Positions 1 through 5,257 of a stretch of 9,677 nucleotides of DNA are shown here, piece after piece (positions within the stretch are counted from its first letter, which is position 1; every line of letters starts with the position of its first letter). The translations under genes were made by a program, and so were the position numbers. The stretch is taken from the NCBI GenBank assembly GCA_014728185.1, contig WJMB01000340.1:1-9677 (forward strand), in the 5' to 3' direction. The stretch is from Candidatus Coatesiibacteriota bacterium (lineage in GTDB: Bacteria; RBG-13-66-14). Below the pieces are notes generated by a model. That model saw only the letters and a program-made list of their open reading frames with translations. It was not told where the DNA came from and searched no databases.

Positions 1-144
1 ATATGACTACCGCCTTATCCTCTCGGTGTCTACTCAATATATGCTCGTTATATATGCATGATAATTGGTTGCTTAGCATCGATTAATCGTCATCGAAGCC
101 CGTTGCGCCAAGCAGTTGATAATGGACCTGCATGACGTCGCCAG

Positions 145-179
145 GGCATCCTTGGTTTGTGGTAATCCACGTACCTGCC
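145..179 (+). other. Extended imperfect hairpin
   Basis: GGCA (145-148), GGT (154-156) and GTGG (159-162) pair in order with CCAC (167-170), ACC (173-175) and TGCC (176-179) around a TAAT loop. This gives 11 base pairs, interrupted by a five-base bulge and a 2x2 internal loop. It lies about 110 bases upstream of the intrinsic terminator in the same gene-free region, so it could be part of a structured transcript. An imperfect hairpin of this size can arise by chance, and I recognise no known RNA family. Confidence 0.25.
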
Positions 180-291
180 ACAAGCAGTTCGCTCGATGTG
201 CACGTCTGATTGCCTGCTGACTGCATGTCTCAGAGCGTTATCCAGTAACACCATGGTCCGTGACCATTAAGTGATCACTCAGGCTGATTGG

Positions 292-314
292 GAGCTGGTT
301 GCCGGGCTCTTTTT
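292..314 (+). terminator. Rho-independent terminator (plus strand)
   Basis: GAGC at 292-295 pairs with GCTC at 306-309. Inside this, TGG (296-298) pairs with CCG (one U-G wobble) around a TTG loop, leaving one bulged G. A run of five T follows directly at 310-314. This is the classic stem plus U-tract layout and would stop transcription coming from the left. No gene is visible upstream within the window. It therefore either ends a transcript from a gene left of base 1 or ends a small non-coding RNA. Confidence 0.6.
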
Positions 315-581
315 ACTTTCCAGTAATCCGTCATTTTTGATCAAGCACACATTTAGCGTGCCCTTATTGCCTGTTATTCCAACACTTAAGAGTTAATAGC
401 CCTTTGCTGTCAGAGAAACAACAAGCGCGCAGATAACATGATTTTCAACTGGTAACGTCCTTTCAATGCCGTCACTTTTCAACCGCCCGTTTTGTGACAA
501 GTTCCAGAGAATCATCCTTAGAATTATCAGCAGGTTACTATCACGATTCGGTCCGGATAGGGTATTCGATCCCATGAAGTA

Positions 582-1646
582 CTATCGTATCCCGGATGAC
601 TCCGCCACGCGGTGGTAGAGCGCCGCATGCTCGGCGGCGACGTCGTCCCAGCCGCGGTCGGAGCGCCGCAGGCCGCGCTCGCGGAGCTCCCCGGCCAGGT
701 CGGGATCAGCGAGCAGCCGACGCAACTGTTCGATGAAGCTCTCGGCCCGGGCGGGGTCGGCGTAGAGGGCGGCCTCGCCGGCGACCTCGGGCAGGGACCC
801 CGTTGGCGAGCAGACCACGGGGCAGCCGCAGGCCAGAGCTTCGGCCACGGGCAGGCCGAAACCCTCGTCGAAGGAGGGGAACACCAGGGCGGCGGCGCCG
901 GCGTACAGCGCGGGTAGTTCGTCGTCCTCGACGAAACCGAGGAAGCGCAAGCGTTCACCCAGCCGCTCCACCCAGACCGCTTCGCCGTCGGACGGCTTGC
1001 CGGTGAGGACCAGGCGCAGATCGTGGCTTTCCAGCAGGGCCGCGGCGGCTGCGAAGAGCACCCCCGGGTTCTTGCGCGGCTCTCGGCTGCCGATGTGGAG
1101 CAGGTAGCCGCCCCGCCGCAGCCCCCGACGCTCAAGGATCGTGGCCAGCTCCCCGGCGGGCGGCGGCTGGAAGTCGGCTGCCGGGGCCTCCGCTATCACG
1201 ACCACCCGAGCCGGGTCGAGACCGAAGACCTCGAGGACTCCGCGCCGCGAGTGCTCGCTGGGCGTGATTACGGCGGCGCAGCGCTCGAGCTCCCGACCCG
1301 TGACCTTCCGTCGGTCCCGGCCGAAGCCCCGCTGCGGGGCCACATCGTGGAGCGTGACCACGGCCGGCGTCGAACCTTGGTAGAGTAGCCGGTTGGCCGG
1401 ACCGTGCCAGAGCCCGGCCTCCAAACGACCCCGCCGTCGGCGTCGGAAGAATTGAACGGGGGCGCCGCCGTAGGCCGCCCTTCGGGCTTCGCTCAGTTCC
1501 GCCGGCCGACGCAGGTGCAGCTCGAGGTCGATATCCTCGCGCCGAACCAGGGCGCGCAGGAGCTGGTCGGTGTAGCGCCCCATCCCGCGCGGGGGCGTGA
1601 GGCAGGCCTCGGTAGCGTCGAGGGCCAAGTGGAGGTTCTTTTTCAT
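582..1646 (-). CDS. Family 4 glycosyltransferase (GT-B fold)
   Basis: This 354-residue protein probably transfers a sugar from a nucleotide-sugar donor to a surface glycan or lipid acceptor in the cytoplasm. The N-terminal half is the acceptor domain, with a glycine-rich GMGRY near residues 21-25 and a THLD-like LHDVAP near 99-104. The C-terminal half is the donor-binding domain: IGSREPRKN at 185-193, then LVFPSFDEGFGLPVAEALACG. In the latter, E261 and E269 form the EX7E motif of GT4 enzymes. Overall it resembles mannosyltransferase-type GT4 proteins, but donor and acceptor cannot be told from sequence. Length is normal for the family. The ATG at 1644-1646 gives the usual start, although no clear Shine-Dalgarno sequence precedes it. 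The gene stands alone, convergent with nothing visible, and lies between two gene-free lower-GC stretches. This suggests a locus that has lost or gained neighbours. Confidence 0.9.
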   Translation of the reverse strand: MKKNLHLALDATEACLTPPRGMGRYTDQLLRALVRREDIDLELHLRRPAELSEARRAAYGGAPVQFFRRRRRGRLEAGLWHGPANRLLYQGSTPAVVTLHDVAPQRGFGRDRRKVTGRELERCAAVITPSEHSRRGVLEVFGLDPARVVVIAEAPAADFQPPPAGELATILERRGLRRGGYLLHIGSREPRKNPGVLFAAAAALLESHDLRLVLTGKPSDGEAVWVERLGERLRFLGFVEDDELPALYAGAAALVFPSFDEGFGLPVAEALACGCPVVCSPTGSLPEVAGEAALYADPARAESFIEQLRRLLADPDLAGELRERGLRRSDRGWDDVAAEHAALYHRVAESSGIR

Positions 1647-2119
1647 TGATTATTTACGGGTTGGGTTGGGCTTTCCATTCGCAGATTCGCAGCGACGGAG
1701 CAGCTCGTCAATAAATACTCACGGGATAACCAGTGGCACACGGACGAGTATGCATGGTAACAGGTTGTTCTTAGAGGCTTTTCTAGCACAGTCTGCGGCG
1801 ATAATCCTTGGGTGGATTTGGATTCGAACTCGACTAGTTATGAATGCTAAATGAACACGGGGACAGCGGTCCCGCCGGGCAGCCTGGAAAACGCTACCGC
1901 TGAAGGATAAGCTGGAAGCTGTCTATTGCCTGGTTAAGCGAATACCAGCAGCTATCGCCCTGTCGAGTAGATGTCTTCGCGGAGCGGATGTAACGGTTCC
2001 TTCATCGATGCCGCTCGCTGTGGTAATGATGGGGGTCCAGTTAGCAGAAATCATCCAATGTGCTTTTTCGCTCCTTCTGCTGTCATTTCCCTTCGGTTGA
2101 TTATCGTAACCCCTGCCCG

Positions 2120-2157
2120 CGAGGAAAGGCGCGGGAAGCTGGAAAAGCCTTGCCTCG
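2120..2157. repeat. 11-bp inverted repeat with one mismatch
   Basis: The arm at 2120-2130 (CGAGGAAAGGC) pairs with 2147-2157 (GCCTTGCCTCG) with a single A-G mismatch, leaving a 16-base loop. No T-run follows on either strand, so it is not a standard intrinsic terminator. It could be an RNA stem or a protein-binding dyad. An inverted repeat of this quality is only marginally unlikely by chance in a region this long. Confidence 0.4.
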
Positions 2158-2384
2158 AATGCGCAGCCAGGTGTTTAAAACATGGTTAACTAAAGGCAGG
2201 ATATTGCATGGTTAAGGGCGCCTAACAGCTGGCTGCTTCTTCCAGTCGGTGCCGATTGCAACGTGCGCTTGAACAACACCCGCCCTCAAGCAGCTCCCTG
2301 AAGTAATCATGTAGGTCCGGTTTGCAGTGATGATCCCGACTCTTATCGCTGCTGCTTGGGATAATGATGATAGTAATCTTGTAA

Positions 2385-2529
2385 CGGGCCCATGTGAAAA
2401 TATTGGCCCGCAGCCACGGCTGGATCAGCCGCCCGCCTTGGCGAGACCGTTTGCCAGCGGGTCAGTATAACAACGCAGATCCCGGCTGACCAGCCGGGGA
2501 CCCGGGTTAACCGTCGCGGGTGTGTTTTT
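2385..2529 (+). promoter_or_regulatory. Hairpin cluster in the leader of the lipoprotein cassette
   Basis: Four GC-rich stems lie in about 140 bases just before the cassette: CGGGCC/GGCCCG (2385-2390 with 2405-2410), CGGCTG/CAGCCG with a GAT loop (2417-2431), an 8-bp stem CCCGGCTG/CAGCCGGG (2481-2488 with 2491-2498), and ACCCG/CGGGT (2500-2504 with 2517-2521). The last is soon followed by five T at 2525-2529. The core CGGCTG...CAGCCG appears twice, starting 66 bases apart. A possible -10 box TATAAC lies at 2466-2471 and a second, TATCAT, at 2532-2537; neither has a convincing -35. The elements may be operators, a 5' stabilising stem or a weak attenuator. Function is inferred only. Confidence 0.35.
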
Positions 2530-2570
2530 GTTATCATTACGGCAACGCACCATCCGGAAAGGGGCAGTCA

Positions 2571-3134
2571 ATGAAGAAGCGTCTCCTCCACCGCATGCTG
2601 ATAACGGTCAGTTGTACGCTGCCGCTCCTCGCGATCGGCTGCGGCGAATCCAGCGAGCAACAGGAGGCCCTCGACGAGTACCTCGCCGAGGTGCGCGATT
2701 CCGATCAGGCTCTGATGGAACTGCTCGAGGAATTCATCCTGACCATCGAGGATGTCCGGGACCTCCAGGCGGATCGGATCGAACCCCTGGAGCGGGAGCT
2801 GATCGATGAGGCCGCCTCCTTCGTGCAGCGGTGCAACGAGCTGATCATCGACTTCGAGCGCAGTTACGAGCTGGAACCGATCATGAGCTACCAGGAGAAG
2901 AAACTCGCGGTGGCAACCGGCTTTATCGAGCTGGTTAACGGATACATCATCTTCATCGACAACTTCACCTTCAGAGAGGAAGACGCCGAGGCGCTGCCCG
3001 GTTTCTTCCAGACCAAACTGACCCTCTACAGCGACAAGGTCATCGATGCCGCCGAGAACCTGGAGTACGACCTGGCCGAGGCCGGGCGCAGCTTCCACGG
3101 CTGGCTGGATGTCCGTGAACTGGACTACCAATGA
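2571..3134 (+). CDS. Predicted lipoprotein, helical, unknown function
   Basis: I do not recognise the family. The 187-residue product starts with a short basic region (KKR), a hydrophobic stretch and LLAIGC, where C24 would be lipid-modified after signal cleavage. This predicts a membrane-anchored protein outside the cytoplasm. The mature part is acidic, has few glycines or prolines and reads as a run of amphipathic helices (for example SDQALMELLEEFILTIEDV), so a helical bundle is likely. The ATG at 2571 is preferred over in-frame upstream codons because AAAGGGG at 2558-2564 is well placed and a signal peptide begins exactly there. The stop overlaps the next start (ATGA at 3131-3134), so the two are translationally coupled. 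The following gene encodes a lipoprotein of similar size and helical style, suggesting a shared task in the cell envelope. Confidence 0.8.
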   Translation: MKKRLLHRMLITVSCTLPLLAIGCGESSEQQEALDEYLAEVRDSDQALMELLEEFILTIEDVRDLQADRIEPLERELIDEAASFVQRCNELIIDFERSYELEPIMSYQEKKLAVATGFIELVNGYIIFIDNFTFREEDAEALPGFFQTKLTLYSDKVIDAAENLEYDLAEAGRSFHGWLDVRELDYQ

Positions 3135-3682
3135 GCAAGTATCTTCACCTCTGTCTGATCATTCTGGCGATGCTGGCCCCGAGCTGCGAGCGTTCGCCCT
3201 ATCAGCAGCTCGCCGCTTACCAGGAGCGCCTGGAGCCTCTCGACGCCGAGCTGCAAGGCCTGCTGGACGAGTACCAAGGCGCTCGGCTACGCGTCCCTGC
3301 GGGCTACGGCTCCCGGCTACCGCTTTCTCCCGCCGAGGCCGATTTCTACCTGACCCGGGTGCGCGAAACCGCCGACAAGCTGGCCACCCTCGAGGTTCCC
3401 GACGTCGCCGCCGAGATAGGCGAGTTGAAAAAAGCCGCCGCCGAGGCCCTCATCGACGCCGCCAGCAAGCTCGCCGCCCTGGTCGGGGAATGGGAAGGCG
3501 CCGTTCCCATCATCGGCGCAGATAACTCCGACATCGCCGATGAACTCACCCTCGACGAGCAACAACGCTACCAACATGAGCTCGAGGCCGTCGACGCCGC
3601 TTTCGACGAGGCCCAGAGCCTGCTCGAAGAAAGCGCCCTGGAACTGGCCCGGGCCGTCCTGGCCGCCCGGGGGGAGGAGTGA
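3131..3682 (+). CDS. Second predicted lipoprotein, helical, unknown function
   Basis: This 183-residue protein has a hydrophobic N-terminus and the sequence LAPSC ending at C19. That resembles a lipobox, but the proline at -2 is not standard, so lipidation is likely rather than certain. The mature chain is charged and helical. Its first helix (YQQLAAYQERLEPLDAELQ) has the same style as the start of mature upstream lipoprotein, so the two may be distant paralogues. An alanine-rich helix with regularly spaced charges fills the middle, and a further helix (AFDEAQSLLEESALELARAV) ends the protein. No catalytic motif is visible. The start overlaps the upstream stop by four bases with no Shine-Dalgarno of its own. 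GGAGGAG near its 3' end (3673-3679) serves the next gene. Its function is unknown; a scaffold or binding role in the envelope is only a guess. Confidence 0.78.
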   Translation: MSKYLHLCLIILAMLAPSCERSPYQQLAAYQERLEPLDAELQGLLDEYQGARLRVPAGYGSRLPLSPAEADFYLTRVRETADKLATLEVPDVAAEIGELKKAAAEALIDAASKLAALVGEWEGAVPIIGADNSDIADELTLDEQQRYQHELEAVDAAFDEAQSLLEESALELARAVLAARGEE

Positions 3683-3683
3683 G

Positions 3684-3983
3684 ATGAAATACCGCGTGAA
3701 AAGACTCGAAACCCGAGGACTGTTCTCCCACGTCTTCTTCAGCACCTGGCTGATCCTGGGGATCATCGGCCTGATCATCTTCGTCACCTATCTGGTCGAT
3801 TCGGTCTACGGCTATTACATCGAGGAGTTCCTCTCCACACTGGTCGGAGCGCTGCTCGGACCACCGCTGCTGGCCCTCGCCTTCGCCGGAATCGGCCTGC
3901 TGGTCTGCCTGCTCTACAACAGCCGCGCCAAGCGCAAACCCCTGGTGGTCGAGCTGGAAGAAACCTCCGCCGAGAAGAAGTAG
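3684..3983 (+). CDS. Small membrane protein with two transmembrane segments
   Basis: This 99-residue protein begins with a basic, cytoplasm-type segment (KYRVKRLETRG). It has membrane spans at about residues 17-38 and 52-77 and ends in a charged tail starting SRAKRK. By the positive-inside rule both ends face the cytoplasm, leaving a short external loop (DSVYGYYIEEF). The K-Y-R-V-K-R start followed by a span loosely recalls DUF3566-type membrane proteins, but I cannot confirm that. The ATG at 3684 is chosen because GGAGGAG at 3673-3679 lies at the correct distance and the hydrophobic pattern starts soon after; the longer in-frame opening from 3540 lies inside the upstream gene. It begins one base after the stop of the second lipoprotein, so all three are almost surely one operon and may form one envelope complex. 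Confidence 0.75.
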   Translation: MKYRVKRLETRGLFSHVFFSTWLILGIIGLIIFVTYLVDSVYGYYIEEFLSTLVGALLGPPLLALAFAGIGLLVCLLYNSRAKRKPLVVELEETSAEKK

Positions 3984-4042
3984 CCGCGCCGCGCAAACCC
4001 CGGCGAAACCTCTCCGACGGAACCCGTCGACGCGGCCGGCTT

Positions 4043-4057
4043 TGGCACGTTTCTTGC
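4043..4057 (+). promoter_or_regulatory. Sigma-54 (-24/-12) promoter, plus strand
   Basis: The bases TGGCACGTTTCTTGC match the sigma-54 consensus TGGCACG-N4-TTGC at every conserved position. GG is at 4044-4045 and GC at 4056-4057, with the required ten bases between. Only the base after TTGC is G rather than the preferred A or T. The predicted start is near 4069, giving a leader of about 230 bases before the glycosyltransferase at 4303. Sigma-54 promoters need an AAA+ enhancer-binding activator, which is not encoded in the window, and no clear activator site was identified. Confidence 0.65.
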
Positions 4058-4098
4058 GCAATGACGGGGCCCGGTTGCATCAGGCTGAGGCGGATTCC

Positions 4099-4113
4099 GC
4101 AAGAAACGTGCCA
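4099..4113 (-). promoter_or_regulatory. Sigma-54 (-24/-12) promoter, minus strand
   Basis: This is the mirror copy of the plus-strand element, lying in the other arm of the inverted repeat, so the match to the consensus is identical. Read on the minus strand, the predicted start is near 4087 and transcription would run leftward. It would cross the plus-strand promoter and then enter the 3' end of the three-gene lipoprotein cassette in antisense. No credible minus-strand gene lies downstream, so if active it would make an antisense or regulatory RNA. It may instead be a by-product of a symmetric binding site. Confidence 0.5.
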
Positions 4114-4302
4114 AAGCCTCCGCGCCGGGGTGTGTTGAACCGTATTCGTAGCAGGGGCCTGTTTCGCCGGTGCTTGCGCGGCGGGTTGGACCTTCGTGTC
4201 GACGGCGGGTGTCGAGCAGCTGGGCATAATCAGTCTGAGCTGAGTGAATAGTTATCGGTTACCGGAAGCAACTGGGCAATTGTGCACAGAGAGGTTTGTT
4301 GG

Positions 4303-5250
4303 ATGAAGATCGTGCTCTACCATCACGCGGTGTTGCCCGTCGCCAAGTACGGCGGCAGCGAGCGCGTGGTGATGTGGCTGGGGCGCGGTCTGGCCGTGTT
4401 GGGCCACGAGGTGGTCCTGATGAGCTTCCCGGGGTCGCGCGCCGACTTCGGCGAGTGCGTCTGGATCAGCAACCAGCAGGACATGCTGCGCAAGCTGCCC
4501 GCCGGGGTGGACGTGATCCACCTGCGCACCCTTCCCAATGTCGAGCCTCCCTGCCCGGTGCTGGTGACCATCGGCGGCAACTACACCAACGGCCAGGTCT
4601 TCCATCCCAACACGGTTTTCCTCTCCCGTTCCCACGCGGCGCGTCACGGCGGCCGCCACTGGGTCTATAACGGCCTGGATCCCGCCGACTACACCTTCCG
4701 CGCCGACAAGGACGACTACTTCCTCTTTATTTCCAAGGTGCGCTGGAAGGTCAAGGGCGTCAACTGGGCCCTGGAGGTCGCCCGACGCACGGGGGTCAGG
4801 CTGATCATCGCCGGCGGTTGGCGCCCGACCCTGCGGAGCAACGTGCGCTACGTCGGCATGGTCGGCGGAGAACGCAAACGCGCCCTGCTGGCCGGAGCCC
4901 GGGCGCTGATCTTTCCCACCCTCTGGCCCGAGCCCTTCGGCAACGTGGTCACCGAGGCGCTGGCCTCGGGCACCCCGGTGATCACCACCAACAACGGGGC
5001 CATGCCCGAGCTGGTTAGCGAAGACGTCGGCTTTCGTTGCGACAGCGTAGAAGGGATGTGCCGGGCCGTGGAGCGCATCGGCAAGATCGACCCTCGGGAC
5101 TGCCGCCGCCGCGTCGAGGAGCATTTTGATCACCGCCGCCTGGCCGTGGACTACCTGAGGCTCTACCAACGGGTCATCGAGCGCGGCTCCCTGCTCGAGC
5201 CCGGCTGGGAGCCGCCCCGCGCCCCCGAGGGCCGGCCGGAGTGGGAGTAG
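4303..5250 (+). CDS. Family 4 glycosyltransferase (GT-B fold), short form
   Basis: This 315-residue enzyme likely adds a sugar from a nucleotide-sugar donor during glycan or glycolipid assembly in the cytoplasm. KYGGSERVV at 15-23 is the glycine-rich N-terminal loop typical of GT4 proteins. The second domain shows FISKVRWKVKG at about 142-152, IIAGG at 168-172, and PTLWPEPFGNVVTEALASGTP, where E210 and E218 form EX7E. It is somewhat shorter than usual GT4 proteins because the linker and N-domain are compact. The ATG at 4303 is preferred to the in-frame GTG at 4282 because AGAGAGG (4288-4294) sits just before it and MKIVLYHH is a normal GT4 first strand. It leads the operon; the membrane GT2 gene starts seven bases after its stop. 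Donor and acceptor are unknown. Confidence 0.9.
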   Translation: MKIVLYHHAVLPVAKYGGSERVVMWLGRGLAVLGHEVVLMSFPGSRADFGECVWISNQQDMLRKLPAGVDVIHLRTLPNVEPPCPVLVTIGGNYTNGQVFHPNTVFLSRSHAARHGGRHWVYNGLDPADYTFRADKDDYFLFISKVRWKVKGVNWALEVARRTGVRLIIAGGWRPTLRSNVRYVGMVGGERKRALLAGARALIFPTLWPEPFGNVVTEALASGTPVITTNNGAMPELVSEDVGFRCDSVEGMCRAVERIGKIDPRDCRRRVEEHFDHRRLAVDYLRLYQRVIERGSLLEPGWEPPRAPEGRPEWE

Positions 5251-5257
5251 CCGACCG

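Larger units (their letters stand above)
1..581. other. Gene-free, lower-GC region
   Basis: No convincing gene is seen on either strand. Open frames are short, and the one at 393-575 (minus) has no recognisable motif. Sampled lines have 24/60 and 26/60 G+C, against 45/60 in a coding line at 6421, so the base composition changes sharply at the end of the glycosyltransferase gene at 582. Visible structure is limited to an intrinsic terminator at 292-314, an extended hairpin at 145-179, a 6-bp hairpin with a three-base loop at 253-267, and 10-bp perfect palindromes at 80-89 and 270-279. The octamer ATATATGC occurs twice near 38-58. A transcribed non-coding RNA is possible but unproven. Confidence 0.6.
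1647..2570. other. Gene-free, lower-GC intergenic region
   Basis: About 920 bases separate the divergently oriented glycosyltransferase and lipoprotein genes. No credible gene is visible on either strand; the open frames at 1597-1854, 1971-2189 and 2343-2537 show no motif and no coding-type composition. Sampled lines have 31/60 (from 1741) and 26/60 (from 2041) G+C. It should hold promoters for both flanking units. It also holds a hairpin at 2120-2157 and a cluster of GC-rich hairpins at 2385-2521. The nonamer CATGGTTAA repeats at 2181-2189 and 2207-2215. CAGCGGT at 1864-1870 and ACCGCTG at 1896-1902 could pair. No tRNA, rRNA, CRISPR array or insertion sequence was recognised. Confidence 0.6.
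4038..4118. repeat. Perfect 21-bp inverted repeat, 39-base spacer
   Basis: Bases 4038-4058 are the exact reverse complement of 4098-4118, with no mismatch in 21 positions; bases 4059-4097 separate them. A 21-bp perfect dyad cannot be expected by chance in a window of this size. Each arm contains TGGCACGTTTCTTGC, matching the sigma-54 promoter consensus. It is unlikely to be a simple terminator because the loop is long and no T-run follows either arm. No target-site duplication flanks it, which argues against a small transposable element. As RNA it would fold into a long stem; as DNA it gives two opposed promoters. Confidence 0.95.
3984..4302. other. Intergenic spacer between cassette and glycan operon
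   Basis: No gene is supported in these 319 bases. The main content is the 21-bp inverted repeat at 4038-4118 with its two sigma-54-like promoters. CCCCGGCG at 3998-4005 can pair with CGCCGGGG at 4123-4130, outside but not concentric with the main repeat. The stretch from about 4130 to 4300 would be the leader of the downstream operon if the plus-strand promoter is used. It contains a weak CGCCG/CGGCG stem at 4165-4183. AGAGAGG at 4288-4294 is the ribosome site for the glycosyltransferase at 4303. The short open frame starting in the repeat at 4042 has no protein-like features. Confidence 0.6.

Noticed and set aside
393..575. Minus-strand 60-codon open frame in the left desert
   Set aside because: No ribosome site, no motif and no coding-type base use compared with real genes in the window.
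527..1135. Second minus-strand open frame overlapping the first glycosyltransferase
   Set aside because: It is out of frame with the glycosyltransferase, is full of S, P, T and A, and has no recognisable domain.
1706..1711. TTGACG on the minus strand as a -35 box for the first glycosyltransferase
   Set aside because: No acceptable -10 hexamer lies 16-18 bases downstream, so a sigma-70 promoter cannot be supported.
1820..1831. GGATTCGAACTC, like a tRNA T-loop on the minus strand
   Set aside because: The flanking bases cannot form the five-base T stem, and no acceptor or anticodon arm is found at the right distance.
2220..2226. GCCTAAC, like one core box of an integron attC site
   Set aside because: No matching GTTRRRY partner box lies at a suitable distance and no cassette gene or integrase is present.
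2232..2294. GCTGCTT/AAGCAGC 7-bp pairing enclosing a small AGTCGG/CCGATT hairpin
   Set aside because: A few 7-bp pairings at this distance are expected by chance in a 900-base region, so I give it no separate call.
4038..4118. Inverted repeat as a miniature transposon or intrinsic terminator
   Set aside because: There is no target-site duplication, the spacer is only 39 bases, and there is no T-run after either arm. The exact -24/-12 motif explains the sequence better.
4042..4251. Short plus-strand open frame beginning MARFLRN, and a minus-strand frame with the same first residues (start at 4114)
   Set aside because: The shared start is only the inverted repeat read on each strand; it begins at TTG inside the sigma-54 motif and no ribosome site or protein-like sequence follows.
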